Shown in pieces: positions 9,162-17,131 of a DNA stretch of 64,000 bases. The position numbers and the translations under genes are program-made. The notes beneath the pieces are model-generated. The model saw only the letters and a program-made list of their open reading frames with translations. It searched no databases and had not been told where the DNA came from. Each line of letters starts with the position of its first letter. The stretch's first letter is position 1. The DNA is taken from the NCBI GenBank assembly GCA_028292505.1, contig JAQGMF010000038.1:1-64000 (forward strand), given 5' to 3'. The DNA is from Rhodocyclales bacterium. GTDB lineage: Bacteria; Pseudomonadota; Gammaproteobacteria; Burkholderiales; Rhodocyclaceae.

Positions 9162-9994
9162 ACACGTCGAAGTGGTCCGTCATCATCTGCAGCATCAATG
9201 CCGCGAAGTTCGCGCAGATCACGCAATGCTACGAGCGCCTGCTAGCAGATCGCCCTTACGAGATCATCGGCATCCACGATGCAATTTCGCTCTGCGAAGG
9301 CTACAACCGCGGCGTTGCACAGGCCAGCGGCGACATTCTCGTCTTCTCTCACGATGACATTATCATTATCGATGCGCCCTTCGGGACACGCTTCGCTGAC
9401 AAGGTCGAAGCGCGCCTGGCCGACCACGCGCTGCTGGGCTTTGCCGGCACCACGCAGGTCTGCGATGCACACTGGTGGGCAGCGGGGCCGCATGAGCAGC
9501 GCGGCGCCATCGCCCATGCGGCCCCATCTGCGCGAAAACTGTCGCTGTTCGTGTATGGCGTGGGCGATTCTGCGGTCGACAGGGTGCAGGCCATCGATGG
9601 GCTGTGCATGATCGCCCATCGCAGGGCAATCGAAGCGGTCGGCTTCGATGCTGAAACATTCGACGGCTTCCATCTCTACGACATGGATTTCGGTTACCGC
9701 GTCCATCTCGCCGGGCTCGGCGTTGCCGTCATGAACGACGTGCCCATCATCCACATGTCGGCTGGCGGCTTCGACAAAGTCTGGCAACACTATCGCGAGC
9801 GCTTTCTGCATAAACATGCCGCGACGCTCGGCTTGGACCCCGCTATACCCGTGCCCGCACCACAACCGATCAGGGCACGCGCTGCGGATTTCCAAAGCCC
9901 CACAGAGCTTCTCGCCGCATGGCAGCCCAGGCTGTTGCGACGCGCGACGATTGCGCTGCTGAGAAGTACGTCGTCATTTCCGAAATCCACATGA
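9158..9994 (+). CDS. Family 2-like glycosyltransferase
   Basis: Starts at ATG 9158 inside the stop of the preceding gene (ATGA). The 278-residue product opens with KWSVIICSIN and contains GYNRGVAQASGDILVFSHDD near residues 48-67, which resembles the GT-A fold donor site with an acidic DD in place of DxD. The segment DGLCMIAHRRAIEAVGFD and then FHLYDMDFGYRVHLAG is typical of rhamnosyl/galactosyl-type GT2 enzymes. It probably transfers a sugar from an NDP donor in the cytoplasm; donor and acceptor are unknown. A 200-bp repeat-filled gap separates it from the next gene. Confidence 0.75.
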   Translation: MNTSKWSVIICSINAAKFAQITQCYERLLADRPYEIIGIHDAISLCEGYNRGVAQASGDILVFSHDDIIIIDAPFGTRFADKVEARLADHALLGFAGTTQVCDAHWWAAGPHEQRGAIAHAAPSARKLSLFVYGVGDSAVDRVQAIDGLCMIAHRRAIEAVGFDAETFDGFHLYDMDFGYRVHLAGLGVAVMNDVPIIHMSAGGFDKVWQHYRERFLHKHAATLGLDPAIPVPAPQPIRARAADFQSPTELLAAWQPRLLRRATIALLRSTSSFPKST

Positions 9995-10014
9995 AGCAGG
10001 AATATCTCTCATAC

Positions 10015-10170
10015 CGTTATTCTCGCGAAGGCGGGAATCCAGTGACTTTGTTGGGAGTACCGAAACGCCACTGGATTCCCGCCGTTTCCCTCTCCCCCAG
10101 CCCCTCTCCCGCAAGCGGGAGAGGGGAGCGCCGTGCGGCTTCGCCGACTGTAAAGCTGGCGGGAATGACG
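10015..10170 (+). repeat. Composite palindromic repeat (families B and A1)
   Basis: The first part has two facing halves: a GCGAAGGCGGGAATCCAGTG arm ending at 10044 and CACTGGATTCCCGCCG at 10069-10084. The second part is a hairpin, CCCCTCTCCCGC AA GCGGGAGAGGGG at 10101-10126, with a CCCTCTCCCCCAG leader and a tail ending GCGGGAATGACG at 10170. The same hairpin plus tail recurs at 10846-10960 and, inverted, at 50181-50266. Confidence 0.85.
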
Positions 10171-10193
10171 GGTTTTTGCCGGGCTCGGCAAAG

Positions 10194-12023
10194 ATGATCT
10201 CCGCCGCCAAACGCAAGCTTGCCGAGTCCGCGCACGCGCTTTCCGTGCAAGGTGCCTGGGCGGCAGCCAGCGAGGCGTGGCAACGCGTCGTCGAACAGGA
10301 CTCGCAAGACGCACGCGCATGGCATAACCTGGGTCTCGCGCGCGCCCATGCAGGGCACTATCCGGAAGCCATCGATGCATTCAGCATAGGCATGCAGCGC
10401 GGCCTGCCCGCCGACGAAGCCGCCGCCGGAACCGGGCTGGTCTTTTGTCTGCGCCAACAATACGACCTTGCCCGCGAAAACCTGGAGCTGGCTGTCGCCA
10501 GCAATCCAGCCAATCTTTCGGCGTGGAGCAATCTGGTAGTCGCCTATGCACGCCTCGGGCTCATCGAGCGCGCCTTCCAGGCGGCTGAACATATCCTCGC
10601 GCTGGACCCCGATAACCTCAGCGCTCTGGGCAGCCTTGCCTCCCTGTGCAAGGACATTGGCATTCCCGACGAAGCGGTCGCCTGGGCGCGCCGCGCGGCA
10701 GAAGTGGCACCCGATCAACCGCATCTGATCTCTAATCTCATGTGGGCCATGCTGCATGCCGATGGCATTAAATCAAGTGACATACTCGAAGCGGGAAGGC
10801 AATTTGACCAACGAGCCCGAGCACACATCCCGGCCAGCGCGTTGCCGTTCCCTCTCCCCCAACCCCTCTCCCGCAAGCGGGAGAGGGGAGCTTCGAGTGG
10901 CGTCGCCATTCATAAAGCCGGAGGGGAGCCTCATGCGGCTGCACCGTGCATAAAGGTGGGATGGCTCAGTGGAGACCTGCGTCATCATGCGGTGGGGCGC
11001 TTTGTCGTCCCCGTCCTCGAAGCACTCAATTCCAGTTGCATAGAGTCGATCATCTACAACACCGGCCACCTGCGCGACGAGCTCTCCGAACGGGCGCAAA
11101 GAGTTTGCAAACAATGGCACGAGGTCGGCGGCTTGAGCGACGCGCAATTGATCGAACTCATTCGCCGCGATCGCCTGGACTTGCTCATTGACCTCGCCGG
11201 TCACACCGACGGCTCGCGTCTCGCCGCGCTGGCGCAACGCGCGGCGCCCGTACAGGCGAGTTGGCTGGGCTATCCGGATACGACGGGCCTGTCGACCATC
11301 GACTACGTCTTCGTGCCGCCCGACCCGGTCTTGCTCGCCGGGCAATGGTGCTCGGAAAAACCTCTCGCCCTGCCAGGCTGCTATTGCGTGCGCGAGCTGG
11401 CTTCCATCGATGAAGCAGCGCCGCGACCCGCAGACGTGGTCTTCACCTTCGGCAGCCTCAACAACCTCGCCAAGCTGAGCCCGAGCACGCTCGCCGTGTG
11501 GGCCACGATTCTCCAGAACGAGCCGAACGCGCGTCTTATCCTCGTCGCCACCAGCGGTGACAATGCAGTCCTCGCCGACGACCTGAGAGCGCGCTTCGCC
11601 GCCCACGGTGCCGATCCCGCGCAGCTCGACATCCGAGGGCGCATGGATTACGCGGCCTATCGCGCCTGCTGGCGCGAGATCGATCTGGCGCTCGACCCCT
11701 TTCCCTTCAACGGCGGCACCACGGGTTTCGATGCGCTGTGTGCCGGCACACCTTTTGTCACGCTCGCGGGTGAGTCCCTGCACGCACGCATGGGCAGCAA
11801 CCTGCTCGACGCGATCGGCCTCTCCGAGCTTGTTGCCACCTCGGTCGAGGACTACATCGTCAAAGCTGTCACGCTGGCGCGTGCCCCCGCAGCGCTGGCG
11901 CAACTGCGCGCCGGCCTGCCGCAGCGCCTGCGCGAGAGCGTCCTGACCGATGTACCGCGCTTCGCCGAGGGCCTCGAAAAACTTTTCGCCGAAATCACGG
12001 GAGCCGCCGCAAGCGTGCATTGA
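10194..12023 (+). CDS. TPR/GT41 O-GlcNAc transferase-like (SPINDLY type)
   Basis: The 609-residue protein has N-terminal TPRs (about residues 1-200; WHNLGLARAHAGHYPEAI, NPANLSAWSNLVVAYARLGL) and a full GT41 catalytic region from about residue 255. Family motifs are KVGWLSGDLRHH, LLIDLAGHTDGSR, VQASWLGYPDTTGLSTIDY, FTFGSLNNLAKLS and LDPFPFNGGTTGFDALCAG. This predicts a nucleocytoplasmic-type protein O-glycosyltransferase, perhaps acting on flagellin or adhesins; substrate is unknown. Residues about 217-255 are not protein-like and are encoded by a copy of repeat family A (10846-10960) read in frame. TTG 10176 is an alternative start, but ATG 10194 follows the repeat directly. Confidence 0.85.
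   Translation: MISAAKRKLAESAHALSVQGAWAAASEAWQRVVEQDSQDARAWHNLGLARAHAGHYPEAIDAFSIGMQRGLPADEAAAGTGLVFCLRQQYDLARENLELAVASNPANLSAWSNLVVAYARLGLIERAFQAAEHILALDPDNLSALGSLASLCKDIGIPDEAVAWARRAAEVAPDQPHLISNLMWAMLHADGIKSSDILEAGRQFDQRARAHIPASALPFPLPQPLSRKRERGASSGVAIHKAGGEPHAAAPCIKVGWLSGDLRHHAVGRFVVPVLEALNSSCIESIIYNTGHLRDELSERAQRVCKQWHEVGGLSDAQLIELIRRDRLDLLIDLAGHTDGSRLAALAQRAAPVQASWLGYPDTTGLSTIDYVFVPPDPVLLAGQWCSEKPLALPGCYCVRELASIDEAAPRPADVVFTFGSLNNLAKLSPSTLAVWATILQNEPNARLILVATSGDNAVLADDLRARFAAHGADPAQLDIRGRMDYAAYRACWREIDLALDPFPFNGGTTGFDALCAGTPFVTLAGESLHARMGSNLLDAIGLSELVATSVEDYIVKAVTLARAPAALAQLRAGLPQRLRESVLTDVPRFAEGLEKLFAEITGAAASVH
10846..10960 (+). repeat. Repeat family A2 inside the GT41 coding sequence
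   Basis: The hairpin AACCCCTCTCCCGC/AAGCGGGAGAGGGGAG at 10861-10890 matches the intergenic copy at 10101-10126. Its tail (GAGCTTCGAGTGGCGTCGCC...CATAAAGCCG) is followed by a second, diverged tail unit (GAGCCTCATGCGGCTGC...CATAAAGGTGGG) ending near 10960. The insert keeps the frame and contributes the low-complexity Pro/Arg/Ser linker between TPR and catalytic domains. Confidence 0.82.
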
Positions 12024-12160
12024 AGCCCGTCGTCACCGTCGATGCGCCAGACTGGCTCGCATGATGGCGGAAATAGGCGCCGATCGGGCCGGCATATCGG
12101 GCCATTCCCTTGGCCTACGGGGCGATAGCATGCAGTTGTACAACTCTGTCGAGTAAAACC

Positions 12161-12574
12161 ATGGCGTTATCCGACTGCCGTCTTATCGAATTGCCCAAGA
12201 TCCACGACGTGCGTGGCAACCTGACCTTCGTCGAAGGCGAAAGACATATCCCCTTCGACATCAAGCGCGTGTATTACCTCTACGACGTACCCGGCGGCTC
12301 GGACCGCGGCGGGCACGCGCACGCCAAGCTGCACCAGTTCATGATCGCCATGTCGGGCAGCTTCGATGTGGTGCTCAACGACGGCGACCGTGAGCGGCGT
12401 TATCACCTCAATCGTTCCTACAACGGCATCTACATCTGCCCCATGACTTGGCGCTATCTCGACAACTTCTCGTCGAATTCGGTGTGCCTGGTGTTAGCGT
12501 CGGCGTATTACGACGAGGCTGACTACTTCCGCGACAAGGACGACTTCATGGCTGCTGTGCACGCAAAAAAATGA
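12161..12574 (+). CDS. fdtA: dTDP-4-keto-6-deoxyglucose 3,4-ketoisomerase (FdtA/QdtA cupin)
   Basis: I start at ATG 12161 (MALSDCRLIELPKIHDVRG). The 137-residue single-domain cupin carries the family signature PGGSDRGGHAHAKLHQFMIA followed by SGSFDVVLNDG and WRYLDNFSSNSVCLVLAS. It isomerises dTDP-4-keto-6-deoxy-glucose to the 3-keto sugar, the step before transamination. Fdt (fucose-type) and Qdt (quinovose-type) versions differ in C4 stereochemistry and I cannot tell them apart by eye. The aminotransferase follows with an ATGA overlap, supporting the pathway. The rmlA/rmlB genes that supply the substrate are not in the window. Confidence 0.85.
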   Translation: MALSDCRLIELPKIHDVRGNLTFVEGERHIPFDIKRVYYLYDVPGGSDRGGHAHAKLHQFMIAMSGSFDVVLNDGDRERRYHLNRSYNGIYICPMTWRYLDNFSSNSVCLVLASAYYDEADYFRDKDDFMAAVHAKK

Positions 12575-13659
12575 CAACGGCTTTTCTTGATCTCGGTACA
12601 ACGCATGTCGCCTGCCGCGATGAGCTGCAAGCAGCGTTTGCACGGGTGTTGGACAAGGGGCACTTCATTCTTGGCGAGGAAGTCGAAGCCTTCGAAGCAG
12701 AGTTCGCGCAGTACTGCGAAGTGCCGCACTGCGTCGGTGTCGGCAATGGTCTCGACGCGCTGCACCTCATCCTGCGCGCGATGGATATCGGCATGGGCGA
12801 CGAGGTCATCGTGCCCGCGCACACCTTCATCGCCACCTGGCTGGCCGTCAGCCAATGCGGTGCCCGACCGGTGCCGGTCGAACCGACGCCACGCGGTTAC
12901 AACATCGATGCCGTAGCCGTCGAAGCGGCGATCACGCCACGCACGCGCGCCATTATTGCGGTGCATCTCTACGGCGAGCCTGCCGATATGGGTGCCCTGC
13001 GCGCGATATCCAATCGTCATGGTTTACGCCTCATCGAGGATGCCGCCCAGGCCCATGGCGCACGCTACAAGGGGCAGCGTACCGGCGGTCTCGCCGATGC
13101 AGCCGCCTTCAGTTTTTACCCGACGAAAAATCTTGGCGCGCTCGGCGACGGCGGTGCTGTCACGACCCACGATGCCGCGCTTGCCGAACGTATTCGCCTG
13201 CTGCGCAACTACGGTTCGCGCATCAAGTACCAGCACGATGTGGCCGGCTACAACACGCGGCTCGACGAACTACAAGCAGCGTTGCTGCGCGTCAAGCTAC
13301 GCACGCTCGATGCGCTCAATGCCGCCCGCCAGCAAGTCGCGCAGCGCTATCTGCAAGCGTTGGCGGACATCCCAGGGCTACGCCTGCCCCATCCGCCTGC
13401 TTTCGCCGAACACGTCTGGCATCTGTTTGTCATACGCAGCCACCAACGCGATCGGCTGGCACACGCATTGACTGAGCGCGGCGTGGCCACGATGGTGCAC
13501 TACCCGACGCCGTGCCATCTGCAAGGCGCCTATCGGAATGACGGCTACCCCGCTCTGACAGCCACAACTGCATTGTGCGAAGAAATTCTGAGTCTCCCCA
13601 TGTGGCCAGGCCTGGACCCCGAACCCGTCATCGATGCGCTGCGTGATGCGTCCCACTAA
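12571..13659 (+). CDS. fdtB: DegT/DnrJ/EryC1/StrS sugar aminotransferase (FdtB-like)
   Basis: The 362-residue PLP enzyme has the pyridine-binding aspartate D157 in LIEDAAQAHGA and the Schiff-base lysine K186 in FYPTKNLGALGDGGAV. These place it in the DegT family with full length. Coupled to the ketoisomerase by ATGA, it should aminate the 3-keto-6-deoxy sugar to dTDP-3-amino-3,6-dideoxyhexose (Fuc3N or Qui3N) with glutamate as donor. The downstream NeuD/PglD-like acyltransferase could complete the N-acyl sugar. The exact stereochemistry is inferred from context, not read from the sequence. Confidence 0.85.
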   Translation: MTTAFLDLGTTHVACRDELQAAFARVLDKGHFILGEEVEAFEAEFAQYCEVPHCVGVGNGLDALHLILRAMDIGMGDEVIVPAHTFIATWLAVSQCGARPVPVEPTPRGYNIDAVAVEAAITPRTRAIIAVHLYGEPADMGALRAISNRHGLRLIEDAAQAHGARYKGQRTGGLADAAAFSFYPTKNLGALGDGGAVTTHDAALAERIRLLRNYGSRIKYQHDVAGYNTRLDELQAALLRVKLRTLDALNAARQQVAQRYLQALADIPGLRLPHPPAFAEHVWHLFVIRSHQRDRLAHALTERGVATMVHYPTPCHLQGAYRNDGYPALTATTALCEEILSLPMWPGLDPEPVIDALRDASH

Positions 13660-13667
13660 GCCGGTGT

Positions 13668-14471
13668 ATGCCCATGGCAAATCCCTCAGACCCCGCAGAC
13701 ACTGATCCCGCGCAGAACCTCAGTCAGAACCTGAGCCGTTTCGCGAATCTCGGCTTCGAAGATTTCCGCCGTATGGCGAGCGATGCCAGCCTCAGCGCCT
13801 GGGAGAAAATCGGCTTTCCCGATAGTTATCGCCAAGGCGTCGAGCAGCACATCTTCGCGGATATCAGTCGCAAGCTGCCCGCATTGAATGCCACGCAGCA
13901 AGTCGTGCTCGACATCGGCCCCGGCTGCAGCGAACTGCCGCGCTACCTGATCGATCAATGTCTGCGCCAGCAACATCGTCTCGTGCTGATCGACTCGGCG
14001 GAAATGCTCGCGCTGCTGCCATCGGGACAAGGTATCGAGAAACTAGCCGCCCGTTTTCCGGACTGCCCGGAACTGATCTCATCGCTGCAAGGCCGCGTCG
14101 ATGCCTTGCTGTGCTACTCGGTATTCCAGTACATCTTCGCCGAAGCCAACATCTGGTCGTTCCTCGATGCTTGCTTGTCGCTGCTCGCGCCAGGTGGCGC
14201 CATGCTGGTCGGCGACATTCCCAATATTTCCAAGCGCAAACGTTTCTTCGCCAGCGACAAGGGCATCGCGTACCACAAGAAATTCGTCGGCCGCGATGAA
14301 GCGCCGGAGGTATTGTTCAACCGTCCCGAACCCACATTCATCGATGATGCAGTTGTCATGGGTGTCCTGGCCCGCTGTCGCGCCGCCGGCTTCGATGCCT
14401 ACGTCGTACCGCAAGATTCACTGCTACCCATGTCCAACCGTCGCGAAGACATACTGATAACGAAACCATGA
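13668..14471 (+). CDS. SAM-dependent methyltransferase-like protein
   Basis: The 267-residue protein has a glycine-rich class I methyltransferase motif I (VVLDIGPGCSELPRYLID, about residues 82-99), an acidic strand 2 (RLVLIDSAEML) and a motif near VDALLCYSVFQYIFAE, then LAPGGAMLVGDIPNIS. The first 40 residues are polar and low-complexity. ATG 13674 is an alternative start. It begins 8 bp after fdtB and overlaps the acyltransferase by ATGA, so it belongs to the sugar operon. A sugar O- or N-methyltransferase role is likely; substrate unknown. Confidence 0.68.
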   Translation: MPMANPSDPADTDPAQNLSQNLSRFANLGFEDFRRMASDASLSAWEKIGFPDSYRQGVEQHIFADISRKLPALNATQQVVLDIGPGCSELPRYLIDQCLRQQHRLVLIDSAEMLALLPSGQGIEKLAARFPDCPELISSLQGRVDALLCYSVFQYIFAEANIWSFLDACLSLLAPGGAMLVGDIPNISKRKRFFASDKGIAYHKKFVGRDEAPEVLFNRPEPTFIDDAVVMGVLARCRAAGFDAYVVPQDSLLPMSNRREDILITKP

Positions 14472-15163
14472 ACATGCAAACGCCCGCCAAGACCCGCAAA
14501 CTCGTCATCGTCGGCGACAGCGCTTTCGCCGAAATCGCCCACGAATACTTCAGCGTCGACTCGGATTACGAAGTCGTCGCCTTCAGCGTCGAGCGCGCCT
14601 ACCTGCGTCAAGACAGCCTGCACGGACTGCCCTGCGTGGCCTTCGAGGACATCGAGACAAAGTACGCCCCTGACCATCACGCCGTGTTCGTTGCGGCGAC
14701 ATACACCCAACTCAACCGCCTGCGCACGCGCCTCGCCGCCGCCGCCAAGGCCAAGGGCTATGCCCTGGCAAGCTACATCAGCTCGCACAACTTCGTCTGG
14801 CGCAACGTCGAGATCGGTGAACACTGTTTCGTCTTCGAAGACAATACGATCCAGCCTTATGTCCGCATCAAGGACAATGTCATCCTGTGGAGCGGCAATC
14901 ACATCGGCCACCACTCGACTGTCCACGAGAACTGTTTCATCGCCTCGCATGCCGTCGTATCGGGCTTCTGCGAAATCGGTGCCAACACCTTTCTTGGTGT
15001 CAACGCGACTATCGCCAACAACGTCAATATCGGCCGCGACAACTGGATCGGCCTGGGCGTCACCATTGCGAAGAGCACGCCCGACAACACGCTCTACAAA
15101 GGCGACCGCGCCACGCCGGCGGACGTGACCACGCGCGCATTCTTCAAGATTCCCGAAGACTGA
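14468..15163 (+). CDS. NeuD/PglD-type sugar O/N-acyltransferase
   Basis: The 231-residue protein has an N-terminal Rossmann-like half (KLVIVGDSAFAEIAHEYF) and a C-terminal left-handed beta-helix from about residue 105. The hexapeptide repeats are VWRNVEIGEHCFVFEDNTIQ, VRIKDNVILWSGNHIGHHST and IGANTFLGVNATIANNVNIG. The catalytic-type histidine pair is seen in GNHIGHHS. PglD/NeuD/FdtC-type enzymes acetylate amino sugars from acetyl-CoA. After FdtA and FdtB it is the natural candidate for N-acylation of the 3-amino-3,6-dideoxyhexose, though O-acetylation cannot be excluded. Confidence 0.78.
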   Translation: MNMQTPAKTRKLVIVGDSAFAEIAHEYFSVDSDYEVVAFSVERAYLRQDSLHGLPCVAFEDIETKYAPDHHAVFVAATYTQLNRLRTRLAAAAKAKGYALASYISSHNFVWRNVEIGEHCFVFEDNTIQPYVRIKDNVILWSGNHIGHHSTVHENCFIASHAVVSGFCEIGANTFLGVNATIANNVNIGRDNWIGLGVTIAKSTPDNTLYKGDRATPADVTTRAFFKIPED

Positions 15164-15167
15164 TCTG

Positions 15168-16088
15168 ATGCGCTGGCGTAAGCTCGGACTGGTATTCACA
15201 CCCGACGGCAGCGTGTCGTGGATGCGCTCGCACGCCACCACGCCTACGCCGTTCGATCTCGGCGATGGCCGACTGCGCATCTACATGTCGCTGCGCGATG
15301 ATCTGGGCATGAGCCGCGTAGGCTTCGTCGACGTCGATGCCAGCGATCCGACACATGTGTTGCGCATCTCCGAGCACCCCTGCCTCGATATTGGCAAGCC
15401 GGGCACCTTCGACGACAACGGCGCGTTGTGCACCAGCGTACTGCGGCTTGATGATGGCAGTATGCTGATGTACTACGTCGGCTTCGAGCTCTCCACGCAC
15501 GTCCGTTACCGGCTACTCACCGGCGCGGCCCTCAGCCGCGATGGCGGCGAGACTTTTGAGCGCATACAGCCCACCGCCATTCTCGAACGCAGTCCCGCCG
15601 AGCTGTACTTCCGTTGTGGCGCCTGCGTATTGCATGACGAGAAACGCTTTCGCATGTGGTACATCGCTGGCAGCGAATGGATCAAGCTGGGCGACAAGGA
15701 TGTGCCGGTCTACGAACTACGCTACATGGAATCGCGCGACGGCCTCGACTGGCCGCGCGAAGGCGAGACTGTGATGCGCCTCGCGCCGGATGAGCATGGT
15801 TTCGGCCGCCCCTGGGTGGTGCGCGAAGACGGCATTTTCAAGCTCTACTATTCGATCCGTCGCATTTCGCTGAAAGGATATCGGCTGGGCTACGCAGAGT
15901 CCCGCGACGGCCACGACTGGACCCGCCTCGATGCGCGAGCCGGTCTGGACGTATCGGCATCTGGCTGGGACAGCGAAGAAATCATGTATTCCGCTGTCAT
16001 GCACAGTGGTGGTCGCTGTTACGCCTTCTACAACGGCAATGACTTCGGCCGCACAGGCTTTGGCGTCGCTGTGCGGGAGGCGGTATGA
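15168..16088 (+). CDS. Five-bladed beta-propeller, glycosidase/phosphorylase-like
   Basis: The 306-residue protein shows repeated blades of the GH32/43/62/68/130 superfamily type: LGDGRLRIYMSLRDD, FDDNGALCTSVLRLDDGSML, EKRFRMWYIAG, EDGIFKLYYSIRR and SGGRCYAFYNGNDFG. No signal peptide is present, so it is cytoplasmic. Similar proteins occur in surface-polysaccharide clusters without a proved reaction. A role in trimming or phosphorolysis of an oligosaccharide is possible. It starts 4 bp after the acyltransferase and overlaps the next gene by ATGA. Confidence 0.68.
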   Translation: MRWRKLGLVFTPDGSVSWMRSHATTPTPFDLGDGRLRIYMSLRDDLGMSRVGFVDVDASDPTHVLRISEHPCLDIGKPGTFDDNGALCTSVLRLDDGSMLMYYVGFELSTHVRYRLLTGAALSRDGGETFERIQPTAILERSPAELYFRCGACVLHDEKRFRMWYIAGSEWIKLGDKDVPVYELRYMESRDGLDWPREGETVMRLAPDEHGFGRPWVVREDGIFKLYYSIRRISLKGYRLGYAESRDGHDWTRLDARAGLDVSASGWDSEEIMYSAVMHSGGRCYAFYNGNDFGRTGFGVAVREAV

Positions 16089-17086
16089 AGCTGAGCGTTT
16101 CACGCTTCGACAGCGAACGCGATTCCCGCGAATGGGATGCGCTGTGCCGTGCCGCCCCCATGGCCACCTTCCTGCACACTCGCGCATTTCTTTCCTACCA
16201 CGACGATCGCTTCGAGGACGAATCGCGTGTCCTGCGCGACGAACGCGGCCTCGTGGTCGCGGTGATGCCTGCCGCGCGCCAGCCCGGCCAGCCCGACATG
16301 GTGTGCACCCATCCCGGCGCGAGCTTTGGCGGTCTCGTGCATGCCGGTGACTTGCTCGGTGAACATCTCATCAAGGCACTCGCAATGATCTGCGCGGACT
16401 ATCACGACAGCGGCTTCACAAGCTTGCGCTACAAGCTCACGCCACACATTTATCACCGCTGGCCCGCCGACGATGACCGTTATGCTTTGTGGCGCCTGGG
16501 TGCCACGCAGTACCGCTGCGATCTCTCCAGCGCCATCGACCTGTCGGCGCGCGGCACGCCGAACAGCCGCCGACGCCGGGCACTGCGCAATGCTCAGGCC
16601 GCCACTTTGACGATCCATGACGACACTGCAAGGCTCGAAGCATTCTGGCGGGTTCTCGCCGACAACCTGGCAGAACGTCACGACGCCAAGCCCGTGCACA
16701 GCCTGCAGGAAATCCAGCTCCTCGCAAGCCGTTTCCCTGACGAGATTGCACTGCTAACAGCAGAGACCAGCGGCAAGATTGAAGCCGGCATCCTGCTGTT
16801 TCTTTCGGCACGTGTGAGCCACGCGCAATACATTGCCTGCAGTGCCGCCGGACGCGAAGTGAATGCGCTCGATGCGCTATTCGAGCAAGGCATCCATAAA
16901 GCGAATCAGCGCGGTTGCCGCTATTTCGACTTCGGCATCTCCAACGAAGACGAAGGCAGGCGTCTCAACGCAGGGCTCTACCAGTTCAAGTCCGAGTTCG
17001 GCGGCGGTGGCGTTGCACACGCTTTCTACCAGGTGCCTTTCGACGCGCAATTTTCGGAGTGCTGCAATGCGATTCTCAAGAATTGA
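16085..17086 (+). CDS. FemAB-like/GNAT acyltransferase
   Basis: The 333-residue protein fits the FemAB-like double-GNAT type found in exopolysaccharide loci. Visible features are WDALCRAAPMATFLHTRAFL at the start, a DERGLVVAVMPAAR strand, and the C-terminal signature GCRYFDFGISNEDEGR followed by GLYQFKSEFGG, which parallels the FemAB FDLGG...FKxxFG ending. Such enzymes transfer an acyl or aminoacyl group to an amino group. In this operon the acceptor may be an amino sugar. No aminoacyl-tRNA or CoA specificity can be read. Confidence 0.68.
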   Translation: MKLSVSRFDSERDSREWDALCRAAPMATFLHTRAFLSYHDDRFEDESRVLRDERGLVVAVMPAARQPGQPDMVCTHPGASFGGLVHAGDLLGEHLIKALAMICADYHDSGFTSLRYKLTPHIYHRWPADDDRYALWRLGATQYRCDLSSAIDLSARGTPNSRRRRALRNAQAATLTIHDDTARLEAFWRVLADNLAERHDAKPVHSLQEIQLLASRFPDEIALLTAETSGKIEAGILLFLSARVSHAQYIACSAAGREVNALDALFEQGIHKANQRGCRYFDFGISNEDEGRRLNAGLYQFKSEFGGGGVAHAFYQVPFDAQFSECCNAILKN

Positions 17087-17131
17087 GTCAGCTCGTCACC
17101 GCAGCGCGGCTGATGACAACATGGATCACAC

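Noticed and set aside
10773-12020. 415-codon minus-strand frame
   Set aside because: Antisense to the GT41 catalytic domain, whose motifs are clear on the plus strand.
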